A stretch of 64,000 nt of DNA from Cohnella algarum (GCF_016937515.1 NZ_JAFHKM010000002.1:248001-312000), one strand, 5' to 3'. Shown: positions 1 through 8,673, counted from the stretch's first letter. Numbers and translations: made by a program. The notes: generated from the letters alone by a model not told the origin.

Positions 1-619
1 CCTTAACGTCCGGATTCTCCAGTCCCTTCGCCGTGAACGGCGTTTCGACGACGCCTGGCGCAACGGCGTTGACCGTAATTCCGTAACGGGCCAGTTCGAG
101 CGCCATCGCCTTTGTCAAAAGGTTCAGGCCGCCTTTGGAGGAATTGTAGTGCGGCTGGCAGTGTCCGCTGCTCGAAACGATGCGATGGGCCTCAACGGAG
201 GTGATATTGACGATTCTGCCTTTGACGCCCGCCTCGATCATCGCCTTGGCGGCCGCCTGGGAGCAGAGGAACGGCGCCTTCAGATTGACGTTGTGAACCT
301 TGTCCCACTCCTCCTCGGAGAGTTCCAGAAATTCCGTAAACGCGACGATGCCGGCATTGTTGACCAAAATATCGAGTCCGCCGAACGTTTCGACCGTCGT
401 CCGGATCATCCGCTCCACATCGGCTTTTCGAGTCACGTCGGCCAGGACGACTGCCGCATTCGCCGGTTCGGGCGCAAGCTCCGCCGTCTGCCGCGCGCCC
501 TCTTCCGAGATATCCGCGATGACGACTTTCGCTCCTTCCTTCAGAAAACGCAGCGCAATCGAACGTCCGTTGCCGGATCCCGCTCCCGTGACAATGACGA
601 CCTTATCCTTGAATTTCAT
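1..619 (-). CDS. SDR family NAD(P)-dependent oxidoreductase (partial, C-terminus outside window)
   Basis: Classical short-chain dehydrogenase/reductase. About 206 residues are visible, starting MKFKDKVVIVTGAGSGNG. The nucleotide-binding motif TGAGSGNG is near residue 11, the NNAG motif follows in ILVNNAGIV, and the catalytic Tyr-Lys pair lies in YNSSKGG behind a serine-rich stretch (VSSSGH). The 3' end runs off the window start. The ATG at 619-617 overlaps the end of the M20 peptidase gene by 17 bp, so the two genes are translationally linked in one operon under the sigma-54 promoter upstream. The fold and family are clear; the substrate is unknown. Confidence 0.9.
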   Translation of the reverse strand, partial: MKFKDKVVIVTGAGSGNGRSIALRFLKEGAKVVIADISEEGARQTAELAPEPANAAVVLADVTRKADVERMIRTTVETFGGLDILVNNAGIVAFTEFLELSEEEWDKVHNVNLKAPFLCSQAAAKAMIEAGVKGRIVNITSVEAHRIVSSSGHCQPHYNSSKGGLNLLTKAMALELARYGITVNAVAPGVVETPFTAKGLENPDVK

Positions 620-1700
620 GCCTATCATCCTTTGCTTGTTTAATGAATTGCTTCAGAATTTGCTTGTAGCGGCCAAGGGACGGAATGTCCGCATATTCGC
701 CGGGGCCGTGGTGATGGGCGCCCGCCGGTCCGAACTCGACGGCCGGAATGCCATGCAGAGCGTAAAACCGGGTATCGGCAGAGCCGTCTTGTCCGAAAAA
801 GGAAGTTCCGGCGATGGCCTGCAGTTTTCGGACGAGCTTGTGCTCCGCCGTCGTGTCGACCGGGTAGCCGTGAAAATGGACCTTGATCTCGGCGTCGGGC
901 AGCGCCTGCCGGATCATCCGAAGCAGGTCGTCCGCCTTCTGGCCGGGCAAATAACGGATATCGACGCCGAACGTACAGCGGTCCGGCACCTGATTGAACA
1001 CCGTACCTGCCTGAATTTTGGCGAGATTGAGCGACGGACGTTCGAAGTAAGGCGTGCTCTCTTCGAATATTCGCATCGAAGCGATTTTCTCGTAGTGCCG
1101 CAGCGCTTCGAGTATCGCGTTTTTGCCGAGCCAAGGCCGGCTTCCGTGGGCGGCGACGCCCGTCGCCTCGACGACGAGCTGGAGAATGCCTTTGGCTTGC
1201 AGCGCGATGTTCAGATCCGTCGGCTCCCCGCAGATGGCGATATCTCCTACCTCTCCCTGCTCGACCAGATAGCCCGTCCCCCTCTCGCCCCCGCTCTCTT
1301 CGTCGGGCACGAGCGCAAGCTTGACGGTGCAATCCGGCACGTCCTTCGCCAGTTCCGTCATCAGCACCATCATGCTGGCGACGGCTCCCAGCATGTCATA
1401 GCTGCCCCGGCCGTACAGTCTGCCGTTTTCCACGCGAGGCGCGAAGTCGTCGGGCTCTCCGGGCACGACGTCCAGGTGGCCGTTCAGCATGATGACGGGC
1501 AACCCCGATCCGACGGAGGCCACTACGCTTTTCAGGCCTTGATTCTCGTAAACTTTAACGTTCACACCCCCTTGTTCCAACCAGTCCGCGCAATAATCGG
1601 CGCATGCGTTGATCCGCTCGGGCGTCGTCGTTTCGAACCGGATCAGATGGCTGGCCAGAGCGGCGATTCGCTCTTCGTCCAGTCCGAGTGGCATTGTCAT
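603..1700 (-). CDS. M20 family metallopeptidase (ArgE/DapE/CPG2 type)
   Basis: A 365-residue zinc-dependent amidohydrolase of the M20 family, which cleaves N-acyl amino acids or dipeptides. Metal-site motifs are visible: GHLDVVP near residue 74, GRGSYDM near residue 97, and the DEESGG pair holding the catalytic glutamate near residue 133. A C-terminal His cluster (AHHHGPGEY) supplies the last ligand. It is the first gene after a -24/-12 promoter and overlaps the dehydrogenase downstream by 17 bp. The ATG at 1700 follows GAGAGGTGA. The family is well supported; the substrate cannot be read from sequence. The pairing with an SDR suggests an inducible catabolic route. Confidence 0.88.
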   Translation of the reverse strand: MTMPLGLDEERIAALASHLIRFETTTPERINACADYCADWLEQGGVNVKVYENQGLKSVVASVGSGLPVIMLNGHLDVVPGEPDDFAPRVENGRLYGRGSYDMLGAVASMMVLMTELAKDVPDCTVKLALVPDEESGGERGTGYLVEQGEVGDIAICGEPTDLNIALQAKGILQLVVEATGVAAHGSRPWLGKNAILEALRHYEKIASMRIFEESTPYFERPSLNLAKIQAGTVFNQVPDRCTFGVDIRYLPGQKADDLLRMIRQALPDAEIKVHFHGYPVDTTAEHKLVRKLQAIAGTSFFGQDGSADTRFYALHGIPAVEFGPAGAHHHGPGEYADIPSLGRYKQILKQFIKQAKDDRHEIQG

Positions 1701-1750
1701 ATTCAGCTGATGTCACCTCTCGTCTTTAAAAATGCCTGCACCATTATTCA

Positions 1751-1766
1751 AGCAAGAATCGTGCCA
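1751..1766 (-). promoter_or_regulatory. Sigma-54 (-24/-12) promoter
   Basis: On the minus strand the sequence reads TGGCACGATTCTTGCT, which matches the sigma-54 consensus TGGCACG-N4-TTGCW at every defined position. It would start transcription about 40 bp before the peptidase ATG. The genes encoding sigma-54 and a sigma-54 activator lie immediately upstream, so this is probably the activator's target. A direct repeat of TGCGTT (4 bp apart) sits just upstream of the -24 element. The rest of 1767-1942 shows nothing further. Confidence 0.8.
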
Positions 1767-1942
1767 ACGCATTGAAACGCAATCTTTTTTGTCAAAAAAC
1801 GCGGATTATCGCGCTTCATTCCCGCCCCGCAACCTTTCTTCCAAAATAACGGGCTCTTTCCGTCCCGCTTCGCCCCTTCGCCTTCCTCCCATTAATCCCG
1901 TTTTATCTCATTTATCCTGTTTGTCCCGTTTATTAAGGGAAC

Positions 1943-1975
1943 AAAAAAATGCCTTTTGAAGATTCAAAGGCATCT
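1943..1975 (-). terminator. Rho-independent terminator after the sigma-54 activator gene
   Basis: Minus-strand stem ATGCCTTT / AAAGGCAT with a short loop, followed by a run of seven T. It lies 17 bp beyond the activator stop codon and separates it from the sigma-54-driven operon. Confidence 0.85.
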
Positions 1976-1991
1976 TTGGCTTCCGCCGTCA

Positions 1992-4058
1992 TTATCGACT
2001 GTTCAGCAGCTCGTACCCTTTTCTGGTCAAACGGCAGCCCCCCCGGCCGATGCGAACCTCCACCAGCCCCCGCCGGTTCAGAACGCCGATCCAATGCCGC
2101 ATTTGACTTTCGGCAATCAGCAAGCCTTCGCTCTCCGCAAGCTTGATGAGGTTCCGTCTTCCCGCAGGGCGGCCTGCCAATTGCGCTTTCAGGATCAACT
2201 CGAGAATCGCGCGTTCGAGTCGGCCTTCCTCCATGTAAGCGGCCGGAACCGCCCTCGCGTCCGGGGCCGGACGCGCGACCGTCCCGATGGGCGCAGCGTC
2301 TCCGGCAGGCTGTTCGATGGCGAACGGAAGCTCCTCTACGGAAAATTCTCCCTCGCTCATAATCATCATGTATTCGATCGTATTCTCCAGTTCTCTAATA
2401 TTTCCCGGCCACTCGTAACAGGCCAGCGCCGCCATGAAGCCGGGGCCCGGCTCGCGGTCGACGCCCCTTCTTTCCAGAAAGAAGCGGACGAGCGGCGGAA
2501 TATCCGCCTTTCTCTCGCGGAGCGGCGGAATCTCGATATGAAGCACTTTCAGACGATAATACAAATCCTCCCGAAACCGGCCTTCCTTGACCATCTGATA
2601 TAAATCGCGATTGGTGGCCGCGATAATCCGCACGTCGACTGGAAGCACCTTCGTCCCGCCCACCTTCATAATTTCCTTCTGCTGCAGCACGCGAAGCAGC
2701 CTTGTCTGGAGAGCGGGGCTGATGTCTCCGATCTCGTCGAGGAAAATCGTTCCCCGGTGCGCCTGCTCGAACAGCCCCGGCTTGCCTCCCCGCCGCGCGC
2801 CCGTGAACGCGCCGTCTTCATAGCCGAACAGCTCCGACTCCAGCAGATTCTCGGAGAGCGCGCTGCAATTGACCGCGATAAAGGGAAAAGAGGCGCGCGG
2901 GGAATGATTGTGAATCGAGTGGGCGAACAATTCCTTTCCCGTTCCGTTTTCGCCGAGAATCAGCACGCTAAGCTCGCTTTCCGCCATCTTCCGGGCTCTT
3001 GCGATGATGCGGAGCATTTGTTCGGAAGAAGTCACGATGTCGCGGAACGAAAATTTGGCCGCGTGTCCCTTGTCCCGCAGCTGGGTGCGCAGCTTGAGCT
3101 CCAGCTCCTCGACCTTCTGGGCGATCTTGAAGATGAGGACGCTCTCCGAATGGCCTCCTCGTCCGAGAATGCGCATATTGTTGACAATGACGGCCTGCTT
3201 GCCCACCGTGAGCAGCCGATCCTTCAGTTCCTCGGGAGAATCCAGCAACGCGCGGTCAAGGCCGTGGCCGCCAAACAGTTCGCCGATCGTTCGGCCGGCC
3301 CACGACGGTGCCGGTTCCCCGAAGATTTCCTCCGCCGTCCGGTTGACGAACGTGATCGAGCCTCCCTCGTCGTACGTCACCACCCCGTCCTGCACCATAT
3401 TCAGCGTTTCCTCGAACAAATTTTTGGCGTCGATCAGCCGGTGCATCGTTTGCTGCAAGCCTTGGCTGAGCGATACGATCCGCTCTCCGTACTCGTCCAG
3501 CAGCTTGCGGGTCTCGTGATTCAGCAGATTGAAGCGGGTCAGAATTTCGACAATCGTGCTGACGTCCACCACGCGCGGCCCGATATCGATCGTTTCCTTG
3601 ACCGAGTCCGGGATAAGATGCGCTTCGCCCGGCGTAATGGCAGCGGAGACATCGTAAATGTCCGGCACGCCAGGGTAGTAGGGCAGCAGGTCCACTTGCC
3701 TGAGACCGGACTCGTAAAGCAGCGAGATCGTTTCGACGACCGAGTCGCGCTCGTCGTTGACGACCAAGTAACGGTTGCCCGGCGGCAGCTTGCGGATCAA
3801 TTCCCATCCCGCTCGGGTCAGCGTGCGCTTGATGATCAGCACGTCGGTGAGCTTGGCGCCGCTGTGCAAGGGAGGGTGACGGGTAAAAAGGATATGCGAG
3901 CTGAACAGGACGAGATCCATCTCTTCGCCCTCGTGCCAGTCCGTAACCGGATACGGATAAAAAGTCATATAGGCGCCCAACAGCTCGTCCAGCTGCCTGC
4001 AAAGCATGGACCCCGTTTCCCGCGTCCCCGCGATCACCGCGATGCGGATGTTTTCCAA
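1992..4058 (-). CDS. Sigma-54 interaction domain transcriptional activator (PAS-AAA+)
   Basis: A 688-residue bacterial enhancer-binding protein. The N-terminal 190 residues form an unrecognised sensory region. A PAS-like segment follows (residues about 210-320), then an AAA+ domain with Walker A GENGTGKE, the sigma-54-contacting GAFTGA loop, Walker B IFLDEIGD and an arginine-finger region. The usual Fis-type helix-turn-helix is not obvious; the last 60 residues look like a winged helix ending near the stop. The TTG start at 4058 lies 4 bp past the rpoN stop and its ribosome site GGAGGGTGA overlaps that stop, so it is co-transcribed with rpoN. The likely target is the promoter at 1751-1766. 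Confidence 0.92.
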   Translation of the reverse strand: MENIRIAVIAGTRETGSMLCRQLDELLGAYMTFYPYPVTDWHEGEEMDLVLFSSHILFTRHPPLHSGAKLTDVLIIKRTLTRAGWELIRKLPPGNRYLVVNDERDSVVETISLLYESGLRQVDLLPYYPGVPDIYDVSAAITPGEAHLIPDSVKETIDIGPRVVDVSTIVEILTRFNLLNHETRKLLDEYGERIVSLSQGLQQTMHRLIDAKNLFEETLNMVQDGVVTYDEGGSITFVNRTAEEIFGEPAPSWAGRTIGELFGGHGLDRALLDSPEELKDRLLTVGKQAVIVNNMRILGRGGHSESVLIFKIAQKVEELELKLRTQLRDKGHAAKFSFRDIVTSSEQMLRIIARARKMAESELSVLILGENGTGKELFAHSIHNHSPRASFPFIAVNCSALSENLLESELFGYEDGAFTGARRGGKPGLFEQAHRGTIFLDEIGDISPALQTRLLRVLQQKEIMKVGGTKVLPVDVRIIAATNRDLYQMVKEGRFREDLYYRLKVLHIEIPPLRERKADIPPLVRFFLERRGVDREPGPGFMAALACYEWPGNIRELENTIEYMMIMSEGEFSVEELPFAIEQPAGDAAPIGTVARPAPDARAVPAAYMEEGRLERAILELILKAQLAGRPAGRRNLIKLAESEGLLIAESQMRHWIGVLNRRGLVEVRIGRGGCRLTRKGYELLNSR

Positions 4059-4062
4059 CTTC

Positions 4063-5398
4063 TCACCCTCCTCTCAAATGCTGCCTCTGGGAGGTCTTGC
4101 CGATGCCAAGCTCCTCCCGGTATTTGGCGACCGTCCTCCGCGCGACCGCGATGCCCTCCGCGGCAAGAAGATCGGACAGGGCCTGGTCGGACAACGGCTT
4201 ATTTCGGTCTTCGCAGCCGATCAGCCGCTTGATTTTCCCTTTGACCGCATCCTGCGACGATTCGCCGGAGATGCTGCGCAGGCTGGACGAGAAAAAGCTC
4301 TTAAGCGCCAGCACCCCCGGTCGGTCAAAACGTATTTGCTTTGAACGGCCCGGCTCACCGTCGACTCGTGCAGCTCCAACGAACGCGCGATATCCTGAAG
4401 AGACAGCGGCCTCAGATGACCGGGGCCCCGGCCCAGAAATTCCTCCTGCCGCACGACAATCTCTCCGATGACGCGAAGAAGGGTTTGTTCCCGCTGTTCG
4501 ATGCTCCCGATAAATTGCGCGGCGGCCCGTCGGCACTCCTGCAGATAGGTTCGTACCGAACGGGAAACGCCGTTCGTCCGCAGCATGGAGGCGTAGCCGT
4601 CCGCGATGACGAGCCGGGGATAAGCCCCGGCATGGAGATAAACGGCATATCCCGTCTGCCGCCGAACAATGACGGCGTCGGGAACGATATAAGACGTCCG
4701 CTCCCGCGCAAACCGGGCTCCGGGGCGGGGATCCAGCCCCGGACGAGGCGAATCGCATCCCGGAGCCGTTCGGCCGGCGCCTTCAATTTCGCGGCGATTT
4801 TCCCGATATTTCCCTCGCTCAGATCCGTCAGGCAGCTCTCGACAAGCCGCTCGGCCAATTCATTCCTTTGTTCCAGCCGTCCGAGCTGAAGAAGCAGGCA
4901 GTCGCGAAGTCCGTACGCCCCGACGCCCGCCGGCTCGAAGCTTCGCACTGCGACGAGCGCCTTCTCCACTTCGGTCTCCGGCATCCGGAGCGCATGCGCC
5001 ATGTCCGCCACCGTCATCGTCAAATAGCCGGCATCCGTCAAATTTCCGATAATAAAAGCGGCGGCCCGATACAGGACGGAACGCCGATCGACCGAAAAAT
5101 TCAGTTGTTCCGTCAGCACGGCCTCCAGACTGTCGCCCGGGCCCGCCTGCGCTCCCCACTCCTCGAAGCCGGCGGTTCGCGTCCTCCCCCCCGGATCCCG
5201 GCGGTCAAAATAGCCGTCAAAGCCCGAAAGGTCGTTCCCGCCGGCCGCTTCTTCCAGCATCGGATTGTTCCAAAGTTGTTCGTAAATCAGCGATGTCAAC
5301 TCTTCTGACGAACATTGAAGGACTTGGAGGCTTTGTCTCATCCCGGCGCTCAAAGACAGCTTCATCGCCTGCGACTGGACTAGGTTTGCGCCTGTCAT
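4063..5398 (-). CDS. rpoN: RNA polymerase sigma-54 factor (two frameshifts in this sequence)
   Basis: Sigma-54 factor (SigL in Bacillus), which directs transcription from -24/-12 promoters and needs an AAA+ activator. The N-terminal Gln-rich activator-binding region is present (MKLSLSAGMRQSLQVLQ), then the core-binding domain. The C-terminal DNA-binding part includes LHESTVSRAV and the RpoN-box region near TVAKYREELGI. The reading frame breaks twice, at the C-runs 4703-4705 and 4314-4318. Adding one base at each restores continuous homology and gives about 445 residues, a normal length. ATG 5398 is preferred over GTG 5410 because GAGGGTGG lies 8 bases before it. Both breaks look like sequencing losses. 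Confidence 0.88.
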
Positions 5399-5496
5399 CA
5401 AGATTGCCACCCTCTGGATTCGTTATATGCGTTATGTTTAGTAACAAAGATATAACGCGTCATCGGAACTGTCAACAAACATTCAATGCCTATACG

Positions 5497-5543
5497 CAAA
5501 AAAACGCCCTCTGCTTGGCATGATTAGCCAGGCAAAGGGCGTT
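5497..5543 (-). terminator. Terminator of the trxB-grx-prx operon
   Basis: Minus-strand stem AACGCCCT...AGGGCGTT with an interrupted extension and a T7 tail. It lies about 55 bp past the peroxiredoxin stop codon. Confidence 0.85.
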
Positions 5544-5598
5544 CTTTCGTTGCGGAAAATGGGGCCCGCTAAGGACGGACTGTTGCAGCGCGCCGCTC

Positions 5599-6159
5599 TT
5601 ACAGCGTCTTCTGACCGGGCTTCCAGTTGACCGGGCACAGGCCGCCGGATTGCAGCGCCTGCAAAATGCGCAGCGTCTCGTCGACGCTGCGGCCGACGTT
5701 CATGTCGGTGACGACCTGGTAGCGCAGCACGCCTTCCGGATCGACGATGAACAGACCGCGGTGCGCGGCGCCGGACGCGTCGTCGAGAATGCCGTAGGCA
5801 TGGGCGACTTCCTTCGTGAAGTCGGACGCGATCGGGAAGCGGATGTCGCCGATGCCGCCGGCGTCGCGCGGCGTCTGGATCCAGGCGCGGTGCGTATGCA
5901 CGCTGTCGACCGAAGCGCCGACGATTTCGCAGTTCAGCTCTTTGAATTGGTCGTAAGCGTCGCTGAAGCCGACGATTTCGGTCGGGCAAACGAACGTGAA
6001 GTCATACGGCCAGAAGAAGAAGACGAGCCATTTGCCGCGGTAATCTTCCAGGGAGACCGTTTCTTCGAGCGTCTCCATGTTTTTGGTCGAAAGCAGCTTG
6101 AACGAAGGGGCGGGCGTGCCGACTTTGGCGAACGGATATTGTACGGTATGCAAGGTCAT
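5599..6159 (-). CDS. Typical 2-Cys peroxiredoxin (AhpC/Prx1 type), operon with trxB
   Basis: A 186-residue thiol peroxidase that reduces H2O2 and organic hydroperoxides in the cytoplasm. The peroxidatic cysteine is in DFTFVCPTEI and the resolving cysteine in GGLCPVNWKPG near the C-terminus, so it is a typical 2-Cys enzyme. It is the third gene after thioredoxin reductase and a glutaredoxin-like protein, with gaps of 15 and 54 bp and a shared terminator. These neighbours probably recycle it. The operon carries a Per-like box, consistent with peroxide induction. A second, different peroxiredoxin is at 35795-36343. Confidence 0.93.
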   Translation of the reverse strand: MTLHTVQYPFAKVGTPAPSFKLLSTKNMETLEETVSLEDYRGKWLVFFFWPYDFTFVCPTEIVGFSDAYDQFKELNCEIVGASVDSVHTHRAWIQTPRDAGGIGDIRFPIASDFTKEVAHAYGILDDASGAAHRGLFIVDPEGVLRYQVVTDMNVGRSVDETLRILQALQSGGLCPVNWKPGQKTL

Positions 6160-6213
6160 GATGTCATCCTCCTAAGATGAAAGTGTATAGTTGCAATCAA
6201 GGCCGACTGGTCC

Positions 6214-6459
6214 TCAGGCTTTCAGTTCTTCCAGCGCGCGGGTCAGTTCGGTTTGGTTGAAGCCCAAAATTTTGCGCTCGCCGATGACGGTGACCGGCAC
6301 CGACCGCATGCCCGAATTCCACAGTTCTTCGGCATACTTCTCGTCGAGGTCGATGTTGCGCTCCTCGAAGGCGACGTTTTGCTCGGCCAAAAACGACTTT
6401 ACTTTTTTGCAATAGACGCAGTGCGTGCTCGTGTAAATGATAACGGTCGGGTTCGACAT
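6214..6459 (-). CDS. Glutaredoxin family protein (CVYC active site)
   Basis: An 81-residue thioredoxin-fold redoxin with a CVYC active site near residues 14-17 and the cis-proline motif SVPVTVIG. The size and CxxC position match short glutaredoxin/NrdH-like proteins. It lies between trxB and a 2-Cys peroxiredoxin, which suggests it passes electrons from TrxB to the peroxiredoxin. That role is inferred from gene order; the fold and active site are seen directly. Confidence 0.88.
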   Translation of the reverse strand: MSNPTVIIYTSTHCVYCKKVKSFLAEQNVAFEERNIDLDEKYAEELWNSGMRSVPVTVIGERKILGFNQTELTRALEELKA

Positions 6460-6474
6460 GGCGGGTTCCTCCTT

Positions 6475-7425
6475 TTAGTTAACGGCTGCGGCTTGCGCCT
6501 CGGCTTCCGCGGTTTCCAAAAAACGTTCGCAATCGAGGGCGGCCATGCAGCCGGTTCCGGCGGCGCTGATCGCCTGGCGGTACTTGTTGTCCTGGACGTC
6601 GCCGCAAGCGAACACGCCCGGAATATTCGTTTCCGTCGAGCCCGGCTTGACGACCAGATAGCCGACCTCGTCGGTTTCCAGTTGACCGTCCAGAAATTTC
6701 GTGTTCGGGTTGTGGCCGATCGCGACGAAGACGCCTTCGGCTTCGATCAGCTCTTCCTCTCCCGTCTCGTTGTTGCGAACCTTCAGGCCTTTCACGCCGG
6801 TTTCGCTCGCCACGACCTCAAGCGGGGTGCGGTTCAAGCTCCAGCTGATCTTCTCGTTTTGGCGCGCCCGGTCCTGCATGATCTTCGAGGCGCGCAGTTC
6901 GTTGCGGCGGTTCACCAGCACGACTTCCGAAGCGAAGCGCGTCAGGAAATTCGCTTCCTCCATCGCGGAGTCTCCCCCGCCGACGACGATGATTTTTTTG
7001 CCCCGGTAGAAAAATCCGTCGCATGTCGCGCACGTGCTGACGCCGCGGCCGACGTTGTCCCTCTCGCCGGGAATGCCCAGGTACTTGGCCGACGCGCCGG
7101 TGGAAACGATGATGCTTTCCGCCTGCAGCTCGCCCATTCCTTCGACGGTTACGGCGAACGGACGTTTGGACAGGTCCGTTTTCGTCACCCATCCGCGGAT
7201 GAACTCGGCGCCGAACCGTTCGGCCTGCTTGCGCATGTTGTCCATCAGCTCCGGCCCCATGATCCCTTCCGGGAAGCCGGGGAAGTTTTCAACCTCCGTC
7301 GTCGTCGTCAGCTGGCCGCCAGGCTCGGGCCCTTCGATGACGAGCGGGTTCAAATTCGCTCTTGCCAAGTAGATTGCCGCCGTCAGCCCCGCAGGGCCCG
7401 TGCCGATAATAATCGTTTTCCGCAT
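6475..7425 (-). CDS. trxB: Thioredoxin-disulfide reductase
   Basis: NADPH-dependent flavoprotein of about 316 residues that reduces thioredoxin-like partners. It has the N-terminal FAD-binding GTGPAGLTAA, the redox pair in CATCDGFF, the NADPH-binding GGGDSAMEEA and the C-terminal FAD motif FACGDVQDNKYRQ. ATG 7425 is preferred over the in-frame GTG 7434 because the GTG lies inside the ribosome site AAGGAGTGG. First gene of a three-gene oxidative-stress operon. Upstream are a Per-like box (7447-7461) and four 11-bp direct repeats (7502-7545). Confidence 0.96.
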   Translation of the reverse strand: MRKTIIIGTGPAGLTAAIYLARANLNPLVIEGPEPGGQLTTTTEVENFPGFPEGIMGPELMDNMRKQAERFGAEFIRGWVTKTDLSKRPFAVTVEGMGELQAESIIVSTGASAKYLGIPGERDNVGRGVSTCATCDGFFYRGKKIIVVGGGDSAMEEANFLTRFASEVVLVNRRNELRASKIMQDRARQNEKISWSLNRTPLEVVASETGVKGLKVRNNETGEEELIEAEGVFVAIGHNPNTKFLDGQLETDEVGYLVVKPGSTETNIPGVFACGDVQDNKYRQAISAAGTGCMAALDCERFLETAEAEAQAAAVN

Positions 7426-7446
7426 GAACTCCACTCCTTATTATAT

Positions 7447-7461
7447 TTAGATTAAGTATAA
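7447..7461 (-). promoter_or_regulatory. Per-like (Fur family) box upstream of trxB
   Basis: Minus-strand TTATACTTAATCTAA fits the 7-1-7 Per box TTATAATNATTATAA at 11 of 14 defined positions. Fourteen of its 15 bases also occur upstream of the PerR-like gene (8674-8688). It lies 22 bp before the trxB ATG and overlaps a TATACT that could be the -10 element. Confidence 0.6.
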
Positions 7462-7501
7462 GCGATGTCTACAAAAATAGCATATCATCCGCCGGTCGAC
7501 C

Positions 7502-7545
7502 TTTCATGAAGATGGAATGAAGACATCATGAAGGTTTCATGAAAC
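7502..7545. promoter_or_regulatory. Four tandem 11-bp direct repeats upstream of trxB
   Basis: Four consecutive 11-mers (starting at 7502, 7513, 7524 and 7535) all carry ATGAA at the same place; the consensus is close to TTTCATGAAGA. Tandem repeats of 10-11 bp are the usual target of OmpR/PhoB-type response regulators. The array is 77-120 bp before the trxB ATG and 31 bp beyond the stop of an OmpR-type regulator gene. A strong -35 for trxB is not obvious, which would fit activation from here. Confidence 0.5.
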
Positions 7546-7576
7546 GGCGCCGGGCGGCGATATGCCTTCTGTTTTT

Positions 7577-8281
7577 TCAGTCGGCGATGCGGTATCCGAT
7601 GCCCCTGACCGTCAAAATGTAGCCGGGATTGCGGGGATCGTCGCCGAGCTTTTTGCGCAAGCTTTTAATATGGACGTCGATCGAATTACTGCCCCCGAAA
7701 TAGGTTTCGCCCCAGATCGATTCCATCAGCCCCTGCCGCGACATAACCCCGTCGGCCGAAAGAAGCGCCTTGAGCAAATCGTACTCCATGCGCGTGAGCT
7801 CGATTTTTTGGCTGCCTTTGTGCACGGTCATTTTTTTCAGGTCCATCCGGATGTCCCGAAACGCGAGCATATCCGCCAGCTCCGTGCTGGACACCGGCTC
7901 GCGGCTTTCGACCAAAATCTGAATGCGTTCGACCGCCGTCTCGAGCGGACCGGGCCACGGGTGGACATACGCGGCGTTCGGGGGAGCCTCCGACCGGTCC
8001 CCGACCAAGTACAGGACCGATCCGGCCGGCGGCGGCGCCTCGTTTCCGTCCGTCTCGAGCGGTGCCACCGTGCGGTCGACGATCATCAGGTCGGGATGAA
8101 GGCTCGCAAGCAGCGGCTCCCGCTCATGGTGAAACACGAGCACGTCGTAGCATTTTTCCGTCAGTTCCGAAACGAGCCCCTGCAGCCTTCCGGGAAACGG
8201 ACTGATGATGACGATCCGCCGCGTCGTTTCGCAGTATGCTCCATAGGGCCCGTTTACTTGTTCGGTCTCGAGGTTTTGCAT
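7577..8281 (-). CDS. OmpR-type winged-helix regulator with atypical receiver domain
   Basis: A 234-residue regulator. The C-terminal 100 residues form a trans_reg_C winged helix (IELTRMEYDLLKAL, then SIDVHIKSLRKKLGDDP and a terminal hairpin). The N-terminal part is receiver-like (IVIISPF as strand 1, DLMIVDRT as strand 3) but lacks the acidic pair that normally binds magnesium. Phosphorylation by a histidine kinase is therefore doubtful, and no kinase gene is adjacent. ATG 8281 gives a 28-bp overlap with the upstream PerR-like gene, so the two are co-expressed. The repeats at 7502-7545 are a candidate target. An upstream in-frame start at 8410 would lie deep in the other gene and is less likely. 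Confidence 0.8.
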   Translation of the reverse strand: MQNLETEQVNGPYGAYCETTRRIVIISPFPGRLQGLVSELTEKCYDVLVFHHEREPLLASLHPDLMIVDRTVAPLETDGNEAPPPAGSVLYLVGDRSEAPPNAAYVHPWPGPLETAVERIQILVESREPVSSTELADMLAFRDIRMDLKKMTVHKGSQKIELTRMEYDLLKALLSADGVMSRQGLMESIWGETYFGGSNSIDVHIKSLRKKLGDDPRNPGYILTVRGIGYRIAD

Positions 8282-8652
8282 TCCGCGCACACTCCCTTGA
8301 ACAAAAATTGCTCCTCGGTTATGTCGTAGCCCGTCTCGACCTCGATTCGCTTCAGCCATTCCGCGGGCGTTTCCGTCATCACCTCGTCCACCCGCCCGCA
8401 GGACGTGCACACGATATGATGGTGGTCTTCCGTCCGGGCATCGTAACGGCTCGCGTCGCCCTGAAGCTTCAGTTCGCGAATGAGCCCTTCGTCGGTCAAA
8501 AAGCGGAGCGAATTGTATACGGTGGCATAGGCGACGCTTCGGCCGTCCGCTTTGAGCCGGTCGATAATGTCCGCGGCCGTCGGATGGTCGTGCGAGTCGT
8601 TGATGATATCGAGCACAAGCTTGCGCGGCGCAGTCAATCCTTTTCTCGTCAT
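8254..8652 (-). CDS. perR: Fur family transcriptional repressor, PerR-like
   Basis: A 132-residue metal-dependent repressor. The structural zinc site shows as CTSCGR and CAEC. Regulatory-site residues in the pattern SRYD...DHHH...VDE keep the aspartates and histidines of PerR, which senses peroxide by iron-catalysed histidine oxidation. It starts at ATG 8652 behind AAAGGAGG and has a Per-like box just upstream, suggesting autoregulation. The same box precedes trxB. It overlaps the response-regulator gene downstream. Assignment to PerR rather than Fur rests on residue pattern and targets; zinc sensing is excluded because a separate Zur is present at 22234-22710. Confidence 0.8.
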   Translation of the reverse strand: MTRKGLTAPRKLVLDIINDSHDHPTAADIIDRLKADGRSVAYATVYNSLRFLTDEGLIRELKLQGDASRYDARTEDHHHIVCTSCGRVDEVMTETPAEWLKRIEVETGYDITEEQFLFKGVCAECKTSRPNK

Positions 8653-8673
8653 GGACTGCCCCTCCTTTGATAA

